From assembly GCF_008831285.2 (NCBI RefSeq), contig NC_045145.1, positions 13,082,802 through 13,146,801 on the forward strand: a stretch of 64,000 nucleotides of DNA, given 5' to 3'. The stretch is from Nymphaea colorata. Lineage: Eukaryota > Streptophyta > Magnoliopsida > Nymphaeales > Nymphaeaceae. The notes under the pieces are model-generated. The model was not told the DNA's origin. It searched no databases and was given only the letters and a program-made list of their open reading frames with translations. Made by a program: the position numbers and the translations under genes. This document shows positions 23,501-33,719 of this stretch, piece by piece (position 1 is the first letter of the stretch; every line of letters begins with the position of its first letter).

Positions 23501-25053
23501 TTAGGGCCCGTTTGATGCACAGGAAGAATTTAACGGGGTAAATTTACCATGGTAAATTTTTCCAGAAAAATTTACAGGATGAAATTTCTCTCTTCCAATC
23601 TAAGGCCCTATTTGATGCACAGGAAGAATTTAACATGGTAAATTTAACCATGTTTGATGATGCACAAAGTAGAAAAATGGGGAGAATTTTTTCAAAACTA
23701 GTTGGCTTCCGTAGGAATATATATACGTGCTTATAGTTTGGAAACCTGAATTTAAGAATCAAATTTGTTGGATATGTGAATCAACATATAGCCCTTTCTA
23801 TATGTCAAAGCCCCAAAATAATGTGAACCTAACAACAGAAATATTAGATAAGGATTAAAATCAATTTAAAGAAACTGTATGTATGAAGAAACAATAGTGG
23901 CTCTGCAACTAACATAACTTCTACGCGGATCTCCGTAGGCATTCTACAATTAAACAATATGGTGATACAGAATTGAGAACAGAAGCAGAACCCTAAATCA
24001 AGCCAACATGGCATTCAAAAGATAATCAACTATGGAATCTAGAGGCAATTCTGATGAGAAAGACAATCAGCACATGCAGCATCAAAACAATATGAAGATG
24101 TGGGGGCATCTACTGGAGAAGCCAAAAAACAAAGAAAGAGTCTCCATTTGGGCGTTTCTGAAAGTGAACAACAGGACCACGACAGAATTTTTTTTCCTCC
24201 TGAAAGAAATTCTAGAATGACGAACAAAACGGTGGAAAACAAAACCAGAAAGAGGCATAATGCAATTAAAGAGACAAACCCTTCTATTAACGTTGCTCAG
24301 TCCAGCAAGCGGTATCAACGAGAAACCGTGGAGACTTAGAGGCGGAAGAAGACGACTACCAACAGTGTCTGGTTGAATTCTTTGTGGGGGCAAGTTTCCT
24401 CTAGCAATTTTTCTCTGTGGTAGCGAAGGAAGTGAACCATTTGACTCTCGCTTCTTCAGCTCACATGCAGCCATAGCAGCAGCAACCCGGGAGGAATGAT
24501 CACCGCCATTCAGTTGAGAGACATTTGAATTGTTCGTTGAGATGGAGAGAGTGAGAGAGGAGAGGAACGAGAGACCGAGAGAGGAAAGGGGAAGAGGCAA
24601 CACAGGGAAAAGACGAGAGAAAACAGGATAAGATGGAGAGAGCAATAGAACTGCGAGAGGAGAGGAACGAGAACCTGAGGAGAAGAGAGGGGAAGAGGGT
24701 GTTGACGGGAGGGGAAAGCAGCAATAAAGGGGAAGATGGCATCCACGGTTGGGGAAACCAGCAAAGAGGGGAAGATGGGCTTCAACGGGTGGGGAAACCA
24801 GCAAGAGCATAGGGGAGCGTCGGAGGCAGAGGGGAGCGTCGTAGGGCAGAGGGAAGATGGGCTTCAACGGCTCGCCGTCCGTCCAGCTTGTCTGATCACT
24901 GATCCTTGCATCTAGCCCTCTCTATGGCAGGGAAGGGCTGCACCGACAATCAGGCAGTGAAGAAAACGTCGTCTGCAAAATCTGGTAGTGAGTTCCAGCG
25001 CTCACTCCTTTGTTTCCTCAGGATATCTCGGCGGTAGAGTTTTGGCGCCACGA
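23501..25053. mobile_element. PIF/Harbinger (Tourist-like) non-autonomous element, 5' part in unit A
   Basis: TTA at 23501-23503 is followed by GGGCCCGTTTGAT, a 13-bp terminal inverted repeat. Its perfect complement, followed by TTA, is found at the other end in unit B (44237-44252). The 3-bp TTA duplication with GGGCC-type ends is characteristic of PIF/Harbinger elements and Tourist MITEs. In unit A the 3' end is lost where the copia LTR segment begins (25054). A second, internal copy of the terminus (ggccctatttgatgcacagg, about 23603-23622) lies about 100 bp inside. A 261-codon minus frame (24082-24867) runs over purine-rich DNA. It has no transposase signature and I do not call it a gene. 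Confidence 0.65.
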
Positions 25054-25373
25054 CTATCACACCAACGATCTCTCACGCGTTGGCTCTGATACCATGTAGA
25101 AACACACACCAAGATGGAAAGAAAGAAAAATGAACACACAATATACGTGGAAAACCTCAAAGAGAGGTGAAAAACCACGGAGAAGCTCTAACCTAGGTGC
25201 ACAACCGCAACCCTAGGAGAGAGAAAATGTTATTCCACTTAATCAACAATTACACCATAAGTGGGATTGAATAAGAGGGAAAAACGCCTAGGGTACCGAG
25301 CCACTCTCGGTACCCATGCCCATGGGACCGGGTCTGGATCCAGACCCGGTTCCCTATACATGATATGTTAACA
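25054..25373 (-). mobile_element. Ty1/copia-type LTR with primer-binding site (truncated element)
   Basis: On the minus strand an LTR begins TGTTAACATATCATG (25373) and ends TTTCTACA (25095), giving TG...CA ends and a length of 279 bp. It is followed at once by TGGTATCAGAGCC (25094-25082), the plant initiator-Met tRNA primer-binding site used by most copia elements. The U5-like stretch with gaggttttccacgtatatt also fits copia LTRs. Only about 30 bp of internal sequence follows the PBS before unit sequence resumes at 25053. The same position in unit B has no LTR and instead 1593 bp of other sequence, so insertion in A was coupled with deletion, or A lost the rest of the element together with flanking DNA. 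Confidence 0.85.
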
Positions 25374-25499
25374 ATCTCCACTCTTTTTCCGAGATGCGTT
25401 ATCATTTTCATTCCGGTTGAAAGGCTTGAAAACTGAAAACTGACTATCAACAAAGACAGCAAGATACTTTAACCTTTTAACTTAGAAACCAATTTATGC

Positions 25500-25933
25500 T
25501 TGCAACTACACACTTGGTCGGCTGGCTCTTCGAGGAACGGGTATTGCGTCTATGACTCCTCTTGCTGCATTCAATTAAATGTGAACATGAGACTTTTCTT
25601 TTTCCCATTTTGTCTAGATGAAAATCCTATTTTTATTTTGAGCCATGAAGATCTTTTGACAATGGACGAACGAATTGACAGTCGAAGCAAGACATGCCAT
25701 TCCTTGGGATCTTGGAAACGATTGGTGTTTATGACATCTCTTGTGTAACAGAGCATGGTTTTTTGGCTGAAGAACCCAACCCTGTTTCTGCTTATGCACT
25801 CACTAAGGCTCGCTACAGGGCTCTCTGCTATTTTCTGATAGAACTCATCCTTCACGAAGACACTGGAAAGATCACAGCGTTGAGTTCCTCAATCGGTTCT
25901 TGTGCTGCATATCTGCTTTCTTTGCAAATTTGA
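25500..25933 (+). pseudogene. Unidentified protein-coding relic, unit A
   Basis: Two overlapping plus frames have non-random sequence: FILSHEDLLTMDERIDSRSK in the first and, after a one-frame shift near 25690, FLGILETIGVYDISCVTEHG with FLAEEPNPVSAYALTKARY in the second. Joined across the shift, they read like one folded domain (acidic-loop, hydrophobic strand and helix alternation) of roughly 100 residues. I do not recognise the family. A P-loop GTPase-like core is conceivable but unsupported. The same sequence, with the same shift, is at 45714-46147. No splice sites were identified with confidence. Confidence 0.4.
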
Positions 25934-26690
25934 TGCATCAGTATAATGGTCAATTTATCAGGTTGGTCAATTTATCAGGTTGTGTGAACATCTCATTATG
26001 AGTGCAAAAGATGCGATGATCCATGTGTGACCTGGGTACCGCTCAAAGTTCTTGATGAAGCAACGTCCCCTCAATCAAGTTAAAAATGTCAATTGGATGC
26101 AATCAAAATAAATGGTTAACTGATTGACACAACCAATGAATGACCAACTTGATGCATTGGAATGGTCAATTTTAGGAGGTTATGTGTGAACATCTCATTG
26201 TGAGCGCAAGAATTGTGAAACCGGGGAACTTCTTAAGGATCTTGATGAAGGAACGTGCCTTCCATCAAGTTTTAAGAGTTTCTATGTGATCATCAAGTTT
26301 TAAGAGTTTCTATGTGATCATCTGATTATGAGTGCAATGTACAACAAAAGGGGAAGCAGTCTTGTGAGATCCGGGAACTACTCAAGAATCTTGATGAAGC
26401 AACTCCCCCTCATTCAAGTTAAAAATGTAAATTAGATGCAATTGAAATAAATGACTGACTGATGGACACAACCAACCAATGTGTGGTCAACTTGATGCAT
26501 CGGTATAATGATCAGTTTTAAGAGGTTATTTTTGAACATCTCATTGTGAGCTGAAAAGATGTCGATGAACCCTATTCAACAAAAGGAAAAACAGTCCCAT
26601 GAGACCTAGGACGTGATGAAGCAATGTCCCCTCCATTAAGTTAAAAATGTCGATTAGATGCGACTGATTGATTGACACAACTAGGGGTGC
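25930..26690 (+). repeat. Degenerate tandem repeat, 3-4 units, unit A
   Basis: The phrases gatgcatcagtataatgg, gaacatctcattatgagtgc and cttgatgaagcaacgtcccc recur in this order about every 150-340 bp (gatgcat at 25932, 26152 and 26493). Indels make the units unequal. A short 19-bp duplication (ggtcaatttatcaggttgg) sits in the first unit. Counterpart: 46144-46903. Confidence 0.75.
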
Positions 26691-27401
26691 ACAACGCCGC
26701 CCTGTGTGTGCTCTCCGCCTCTCCGCTTCTCCAGTGACATCCAACTCAAAGGCCGCTCATCCTGCTCCGGCGGTGTCCCCATTTCTCTGGCGTCAACCTG
26801 CTTCTGCGACGTCCTTCTCCTCCTTCGACCGTTGTGGTTGTTCTAGGTGTGGCTCTGCCGTCCATCTCTCCCTCTCTCTCTCTCTGTCTCTGTTTCCGTC
26901 TTGGCTCCCATTCTCGATGTCGATATGGTCATTTCTTGTTTTGATTTGTTTCACACAGCGGGTTTATGCTGATGCTCTGTGTGGTCTTTAGCATGCTGGC
27001 CTCCGTCTTCCATGTGTTCTTCTTGTTGTTCTGACGGTCTCCGTCCTTTTAGCCTAAGTGTTTTTTTTTTCTCTTGGGTCTTCTTCATGTTTCGCTCTAT
27101 GTGATTTTGGTTATTGATAATGACGTGATCCTGTTTTCCCTGTTGTTGGTGATTGATATCGCTGTGCATCTTCTTGGTTTCTGTTGTTTCTTTTGGTTTC
27201 TGATGGTGGTTCTGCCTTTATTCTGTTTTTGCTTTTCCTTGTCCTCTGCTCTGTATTCCTTCCCCTTATTGGTGGTGGTTGTATTTCTGTGCCATGGATG
27301 TTTGCCTCCAAACTATTTCGATGCTGGTCAACTCATTTTATTTGACTTTTTTTTTTGGTTTAATTGATCCATAATACTTTGCGTTATGTTTTTTTTTCCA
27401 G
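26690..27401 (+). promoter_or_regulatory. CT-rich, GC-elevated leader/first-intron-like region before the Ran exon, unit A
   Basis: From about 26690 to 26910 the sequence becomes GC-richer and ends in a CTCTCTCTCTCTCTG tract, as in many plant 5' UTRs. It is followed by T-rich DNA that closes with a polypyrimidine tract and CAG at 27401, the acceptor of the Ran exon. In plant Ran genes an intron follows the start codon closely, so a leader exon plus first intron would be expected here. I could not identify a first exon ATG with certainty. The 107-codon frame at 26668-26991 is probably chance. Confidence 0.35.
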
Positions 27402-27470
27402 GCTTTGCCGAACCAGAGCAAGTTGATTATCCAAACTTCAAACTGGTCATTGTTGGTGATGGCGGAACTG
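27402..27470 (+). pseudogene. Ran GTPase, second-exon fragment, unit A
   Basis: After a polypyrimidine-CAG acceptor the exon starts with the codons for ALPNQ, then after a one-base shift reads VDYPNFKLVIVGDGGTG and stops at a donor (gtgcgt) inside the P-loop. Plant Ran begins MALPNQ..VDYPSFKLVIVGDGGTGKT, so this is the N-terminal strand plus most of the Walker A motif. The lysine and threonine of GKT belong to the next exon, which is absent. Ran is the nuclear-transport GTPase. With a frameshift and no G2-G5 motifs this piece cannot encode a GTPase. It lies 168 bp upstream of the first LCBK2-like exon, in the same orientation. Confidence 0.8.
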
Positions 27471-27637
27471 GTGCGTCTTTACTTTATCAGACGCTTCCTT
27501 GCCATGTCTTTTATAAGAACTGTTTCCTGGAAGTTTAGGGACTAGCGGTTCCTTTGTTCCTTCGCGTCGTTTCTTCTTTAAGCACCTGTCATGAATAAAG
27601 TGATGTAGTTCAGGTGATAACATTTGGATATTGGCAG

Positions 27638-29109
27638 GCGATCAAAGAGGGAATGGATGCTGTAATAGCTGTTGGTGGTGATGGTACGCGGACCTTACGG
27701 TAGTAGCCTATTTTTTGCTGTATTTTCTTTGATTCACAAACTTGGAACTGCGTCCAGAAACTCTAAATCTGGAAGGTGGTCGTATGAATTTTGAAGACTG
27801 TGAGGAAGAAATGCAACTGTGGCATCTCTCAACTATTAAATATAGATTCAGTGTAACTTTACCTATAATGGAGGACTACTGATAACGCTTAATCTGTGCC
27901 ATGGATTGAGATAAGGCCTTGTGTTCAATTTTGTGGAGGAAAAATTGCTTCAGCATGGAAAATATTCAAAGCATTTTCTTTAGAATTTATTAATAGCAAG
28001 AGGTTTTATCTGTTATTATATTTCAAGTTGGATTAAATACTTGGTAGTTCTTTCAGGTTGTGAATGGCTTCTTTTGGGATGGAAAGCCTGTCCTGGCAAA
28101 GGCCAAGGTGATAAATGCAAAACTGCCCTTGGGGTATGCAATACTATGTTCTATTTGTTGCTCATAATCTAAATAAATTTCTGCCTGTATTTCTTGTAAT
28201 ATGCATTCAATATGGGTTATGTGCCTCTGAGTTATGTTTATAGTTCTATAAGGGATAAGGGATAAGAAACATGATCATACTAATGATGGGAACTACTTTC
28301 TTTTCAGTTGATTCCACTGGGAACTGGATCTGATTTTGCAAGAACTTTTGGTTGGTCAGTTTGCCATTTTCTGATATAGTTAGAACTTATATGTTAGGTT
28401 ATATGCGCTCATAATGTCTGTTTAATTTTGTCAGGAAGAACGACCCTAATCAAGCTATTGATTGCATTGCTGCTTTTAGGCTTAAAGCAAACCTCAAACC
28501 TCCAATTTACTTGCCATTTATATTATGCTTGAGTTGCATTTGATTTCTTAAGTTCTTAACAATCAGTTTTGCTGTCTAGTTCTTTGTGATTTTAATGCAA
28601 TGAACTGAACATTGAAATGCTTGCAGGACTGAAGAAATACACAGATGTTGGTGTGACTAGTCAACTAGGTTCCAAACATCATTACTTCTTGAATGTTGCA
28701 GATGTTCACTTGTACGTTTCATTGATTGAGTTTGCTGGAACTTGCACAATTTCTAATGATGGCTTCATGATTTTTTTTGCGAAAGCACACAGAAGTGCAA
28801 AGGCCGGCTATTATGCTTCCATGTAAAAAAAATTTGGCAATCTATGTTATGTTTTTGTTGCTATGAGAGGTTTCATTGGGCACAAAAACCGTGATCTGAG
28901 GATAAGGGTTGGTAACATGTCTGATAATACTCACGTAGTCTGTAGTCTCAGTTAACGTTGTATAATTGTATTTTTGTGCACTGTAGATTGATGCTGGTGA
29001 ATGGGAATTAGTTCCTAAAGTAACAGCCCTATGCATAGGGAATCCAAAATCCTTTGGTGGCAGTATGAAAATAACCCCACATGCGGAACCTCACAGTGGA
29101 AACCTTAGG
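27638..29109 (+). pseudogene. LCBK2-like sphingoid-base/diacylglycerol kinase pseudogene, seven exons, unit A
   Basis: Seven exon-like blocks keep the order of the plant YegS/LCBK2-type lipid kinase: 27638-27700 (MDAVIAVGGDGT), 28057-28133 (VVNGFFWDGKPV), 28308-28354 (LIPLGTGSDFARTFG), 28435-28486 (KNDPNQAIDCIA), 28627-28711 (DVGVTSQLG, FLNVADVHL), 28793-28907 ([18 protein letters not shown]), 28987-29109 ([30 protein letters not shown] without gaps). Most borders have AG/GT consensus. GGDGT (nucleotide-binding loop) and the GTGSDFAR motif are intact. Family members phosphorylate lipid bases or diacylglycerol. Breaks: the N-terminal part and roughly the last 100 residues are missing, exon 6 has a TAA (28824-28826) where a Tyr codon is expected, and an extra T near 28476 shifts exon 4. 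Exon 1 ends in RTLR instead of LHE. Confidence 0.85.
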
Positions 29110-29129
29110 TTTTAGAATTTTCTTTATTT

Positions 29130-29365
29130 TCATCCGTTGAAAGAGGGAGGCATCTTACACCTGAGGGATGTTAAGGATTACAGTCGCTGCTTATAATAGA
29201 AACTCCCTATCGGGGCATGGATAGGTTTGAAGGATTGGTTGATGAATGTTTTGTTAATTGTAGAGAATTTGTTAATTGTAGAGAAGCCAAAGGAGGATGT
29301 TCACACTATGGGGTTTTGCTTATAGAAACTCCCTATGGGGCATGGATAAGTTTGAAGGATTGGTT
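29130..29365 (+). repeat. Repeat with ctccctatcgggcatggatagg, copy at LCBK2 3' end, unit A
   Basis: catccgttgaaagaggg, ggcatcttacacctgaggg, gattacagtcgctgcttat and catggataggtttgaagg occur here and again in the same order at 39205-39510 within unit A. The sequence interrupts the LCBK2-like gene just after exon 7, so it marks the breakpoint of the kinase fragment. A partial internal duplication (cttatagaaactccctat) is present. Confidence 0.75.
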
Positions 29366-29372
29366 GATGTAT

Positions 29373-29832
29373 ATGCTATATTTTGCCTCAAATAACTGGA
29401 AATTTTAATGCGTGGAAAAAAGTTCTCTTTCTTGGAAGCGTTTTATTTTAATCAGAATCTTTTCATAGATTTTATTACAAAAACTGATTTTATTTAATTT
29501 ATAAACCAAAAGGTGAGCCAAAAGAATTTTCCTTAAAAATATATTTCTTTAAGAAAATTGAGCTCAGTTGTATAATCACATTTTGTTAGGTATTTAACTT
29601 GAAAATTTTGGATCAAAGGAAATTACGGGTGACAATGAAGGGTTTAAACCCCAACGCTGATGAAGGCAATTTGAACTCCAGGCATCTTTTTTGAGATTCG
29701 GCTGTTGTTTTGATTGCCACCAGTCCTCCCCCAACAAAGGTTCCTACTCATTGTTGGCAGCTCATGGCAAACCGTGTCTCATATCTTTTCGCGGTTGGGT
29801 ACTCTTGATTTAACAGAAAATAATCTCATAAA
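29373..29832 (+). repeat. 0.46-kb dispersed segment with NSRHLF/SAVVLIA coding relic, unit A
   Basis: The segment matches 49590-50075 and, outside the 19-kb units, 61567-62085. It contains a plus frame reading DEGNLNSRHLF, a stop, then DSAVVLIATSPPPTKVPTHC. A related, longer version is at 41327-41539 (DEGNLNSNHLFRDSAVVLIA). It is a fragment of an unidentified coding sequence that appears five times in the window. Confidence 0.7.
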
Positions 29833-30080
29833 AGTGATTACAGGCACCGCCGTAAGGCGATGCCGGTGATGGACGCCATCGGAATTGGTCTTTTGCGGTG
29901 ATTGAATTCACCTCTGCATGGGATCTCGACCGGTGATTTGTGCCGCCGCTATTTCGAGCAAGTTATAGCGGTGATGGGATTCACTGCTGTAGATCTATGA
30001 GGTGATGGTTTGCGTCGAAACTGTACCGGTGACGTCTCTCACCGTTGTAAATCTATAGTGGTGATCGACTTGAAAATGGT
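29833..30080 (+). repeat. GC-rich block of GGTGATGG/CACCG words, unit A
   Basis: Motifs such as gccggtgatgg, agcggtgatgg, accggtgat and ctcaccgttgtaa recur in both orientations over about 240 bp. Dense short repeats of this kind are typical of the subterminal region of CACTA-type transposons, but I did not find a clear CACTA terminus. It starts exactly where similarity to the third copy at 62085 stops, so it was inserted there or replaced the original flank. Counterpart: 50076-50320. Confidence 0.45.
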
Positions 30081-32100
30081 CAGAAATGGTAAATCTGATT
30101 CATTCTAATCCATTGAATGCGATGGAATTGAACCAACTTCACTCAATCTCTCTCTAGAGATCAATTTTCTGTTATTCTCTTCTCTTCTCTAAAAGGTCTT
30201 CCTAATTTTGCTTATAGTCTCATATCCCCCTATGAATGAATCCAATCATATAAACGACATTAAACTTTATTGTGACACAACTTTGATGAGGTATGAGATG
30301 CGTTTCATCACATTCATTGATTTTACAAGCGCGAAATTTCAAACAAAACGAATAAACATCAATAAACTTGGACACACACAAAGGCTCTTGCATTTCTAGC
30401 AAAAGCGCATCTATCAAATTGACAAGACAATGCACGTTTGAAATTTTGATTAGGCAACCCCCTGAGAAGGCTCGGTAGGGCAAAGAATGAGAAGAAAATC
30501 AAAGGGAGGAAAGGCAAAAACAAAAGCTTATCTTCATATTGGACAGCAAGGCAAGCCCAACGATGACATCAAAAATTGCATGTCATAGAATAAATGAAAA
30601 CAAAGAGACATATAGGACAGTACCTTATTTACATAATCAGGTCTCATAATTGTATAAAATTGGCCATGAAAGTAGAACTAGTAGAGAATTTTAGAAAAAT
30701 GCAAGCAAGTTATTGAACAGCCAAAGAAGCTAGTAGAGAAGTTTGCATTATTGTGTCTTTGGCTGTTCAACAGCTTGTTTGCATTTCCTTAGTTTCATTT
30801 AAAAGTACATGTGACAAAACATCACAGATAAGAACAACCAACGGAAACAGAAAAACTTAGCCATGTAGCAACTGTAAAATTATTTATTGTAAAGCCAATT
30901 ATAGTGTGCAATTTTATAACTTTCTAAAAATAAAAAAGGAATGACAAGCGAATGGAGGCACCATCAAGATGCATACCTCAGCAGCACTGATTTTTGTCAA
31001 GCCCAAAAAACATAGCCTTCTAGATCAACTTCAACATTTAAGTTCATACCGGAATCTTGACTCCATATTCAATGGCCTACCTGAGAAAATACATAGTACT
31101 GTATCTATATAAGTGGTTATTGAAGTAACAGAAGATCTAATCTACCTCATTAAGCAACAAAAACAATATCAGCTTCATTGTCTAGACATGTAAGAATATT
31201 ACTTTCTAGTTCATATACTTGAGCAGCACAACTGTTCTTGGTAATCACATGATTTAATTAGGTCACCCTTCATCCGCAAAAATTAACTGCTTTTAACTTG
31301 TATTCCTTAGCTGCAAAAAGATTTCCACAGTTAAACTTACATGTGGGTGAGCTTTCTGAATTATAAGTTTGGAAGAATTCCTTGTTTGCCTTCATATTGT
31401 AAAGCCAATTATAGTGTGCAATTTTATAACTTTCTAAAAATAAAAAAGGAATGACAAGCGAATGGAGGCACCATCAAGATGCATACCTCAGCAGCACTGA
31501 TTTTTGTCAAGCCCAAAAAACATAGCCTTCTAGATCAACTTCAACATTTAAGTTCATAATAGCGGTACAAACCTAGGAGAATGTGTCAATCACAAAGTCT
31601 GTTATCAAATTGTTGAGTACACATCCCACACACCCATACCTCCAAACAACTTGTGACAGATCACATGATATATATATATATATATATATATTAGATTAAT
31701 CTAAAAAAATATTTCCATATTCCAATGCTAAACATGACAAGAGCAGGACAGGAAAATATAAACTTAACCCATTGAATGTAATGTGAAAATCATAACTCAC
31801 CTTAAAAACAAGTTTCTTTCGCCGCTGTTTTATGCCATTTCTTACTTTTAAAAAGACCTTTTAATTGTTTTTAAAATTGAACAGTTATTTACTATTTTGA
31901 TGGGGAGCCCATAACGACCGAATAAAATTCAAATTGAAATAAAAAACAAAAAATCCCTGCCCATTATACGTGAGATAAACAAAACGCTCGTTCGGGCAAA
32001 TCGAATTTTTCTTTCCTGCCCATTAAACCTGAGTTGAAGAATATGTCCGTTGCACGATTTTCCCGTAATCATATTTCCAGAAATTTCGGATCAGCTTTCC
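30081..32100. other. Non-coding DNA in unit A with a 510-bp tandem duplication
   Basis: The 163-bp segment from attgtaaagccaattatag to ttaagttcata is at 30886-31048 and again at 31396-31558, a 510-bp period. Unit B has it once (51167-51329). An (AT)n tract is at 31670-31691. A 29-bp inverted match around gcaagttattgaacagccaa and its complement flank 30706-30788. No gene was recognised. Confidence 0.7.
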
Positions 32101-32480
32101 TATTCGATGAAAATGCCCGTTAGGGCTGGCATGGTGAGCATCGGCTTCTGCCGCAGCCGCCGTCCTCCTCCTTGCAGCTTCCTTCATCGCAGCTCCCTCC
32201 TCTAGCCCTGCAGCTTCGTGGGTGAGCGGAACGGCGTTGGCGGTAAACAGTTTTCGTCTGGCGACATCTGGTCCGTGTGCCGGCTGCCGTGAAGGTCTTC
32301 AAAGCTCGTCCGGAAGCCTGCTTCAAAAGGGACTGGTTAAGAAGCACTGGAGTTCTCCGTATTCTGCGAAGCTTTTGTTCCTCCCATCGTCTTCTCAACC
32401 AACCGAAAGCTTTGAGATTTTCACCAACTGCAGGTTCCTCTCCCCCCCCTCTCTCTCTCTCTCTCCTGCGATGAATTAGA
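32100..32480 (+). other. GC-rich candidate first exon with presequence-like frame, unit A
   Basis: A local GC rise ends in a C-tract and (CT)n at 32443-32464. The frame 32277-32474 contains FKRDWLRSTGVLRILRSFC and SSHRLLNQPKALRFSPTAG, rich in Arg, Ser and Leu with few acidic residues, like a mitochondrial or plastid presequence. The frame could be part of the first exon of an organelle-targeted protein, with a donor near ctgcaggttcctc (about 32432). No downstream partner exon was identified. It may instead be an unrelated 5' UTR. Confidence 0.3.
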
Positions 32481-33719
32481 TTGATTGTCTTCTGTCTCGC
32501 TATTTCCTTGTCCTGTTTCTCCTTTCTTACCTTGTTCTGGTTGGATAGATTTGAGCGACCTTTTCCTCGCTCTCATCTTGGAAGTTGAGGGTCTTCTTTT
32601 CCTGCCTCTAGTTGCTGATCATTTTAATCCATGGGCATCCGGTTTTTTTTTTTTTTGTTTCGCGAGGTTGAGATTCCCTGATTTCCTTTGTTCTTTTTTT
32701 TTTGTTTTTTTTGTTTTGCACGGTCGTGTTTTTTAAGGGCTTTTATTTTTTTCTGACCCGAGAATGTTGTTTTTCCTTTTCTGGCGACCGTTACGGGCTT
32801 ACACTTTGTTCCAGGAATGGAACCCCACAAGGTTTTGTTTTAATAGAATTTGGCAGAAGAACATGGTTTGGCAGTGTCTCAGACATGAGGGGATAAGCCG
32901 TGTTTTTCCATGCTTCAAGCACTGTTACAAGGACGATTCCTAAATCGCAAACGCAGGCTGTTTTATGGTGAAATTGAGTAATTTTATGAGAAATTTTCAC
33001 ATTGAAGGTGTGGTTAGGAGCTTGGCAGCACACTTGATACGTTTTCTTGTTTCAAGTTCTGTTTTGCGTTCTCACGGTCTTCAAACTGTGATACTGCAGT
33101 GTAGCTGGAAGTTTGTCTCTGTATTAGAAGTGGTGTTGCATTGTTTTATGTGATATAAATGAGGGGGTCTGACTGACAGGATTTGTTTACATGCTCATCT
33201 TCTGAAACATCACCTCGACAGTAGTTTCGGTTACATTCTTCACTTCAGTATGGTCTGAGTCGTAACTGCTGTTTTCTAATACCTTCCTGTTAGTGTATTT
33301 CTGCTACTGAGAAGACCACTTCAATACTCGACAAGGATAAGCTTGCAGACTGCTCTTATGCTAGATCTTTCATATGTGTGTATATGTAGATCTTGTGTTT
33401 TCCATTGTAAGGAAGCTTTTTCCACAACTTTTGTTGTGATCCAATTATATTTTTCATTCTTTATTTTCTTGGTGACTTGGCATTAGTGCCTTTCATTGAG
33501 TTTCAATTTAGGTTTACATGTCACTATTGTGACTCACATTTTTGTGGTATTAGAGCTCTGGCTTGGGCTTTGATTTGCTGATTGTGGATACAACTTTTTA
33601 GTTGGTTCATAAATGTGGTGTTCACCAACTATTGGTGAAATTATTGAAGTTACAAGTTGTCGGTGGGCCAAACTTTTGTGCAATCCAAACCTAGTCGTTT
33701 GTTTAGGGAGAGAATGTGC
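32481..33719. other. T-rich non-coding DNA, unit A
   Basis: Long T tracts (32644-32720) make the stretch intron-like, in line with a first exon just upstream. No further exon was identified with confidence. Short frames in it have no recognised domain. Confidence 0.4.

Noticed and set aside
24082-24867. 261-codon minus-strand frame, the longest in the window
   Set aside because: It runs through GA-rich DNA of a Harbinger-like element, has a Ser/Leu/Pro low-complexity first half, no recognised domain, and differs in frame structure from its duplicate at 43002-43715.
25082-25094. tRNA-like sequence (ggctctgatacca)
   Set aside because: It is the complement of a tRNA-Met 3' end, a retrotransposon primer-binding site. 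No cloverleaf surrounds it.
26668-26991. 107-codon frame with an Arg/Pro/Ser-rich start
   Set aside because: It lies in a CT-rich leader-like region and reads through the (CT)n tract as a Leu-Ser run. There is no domain and no sign of constraint.
32120-32398. 92-codon Arg-rich minus frame
   Set aside because: It is antisense to the GC-rich candidate first exon. The Arg/Cys content follows from GC composition.
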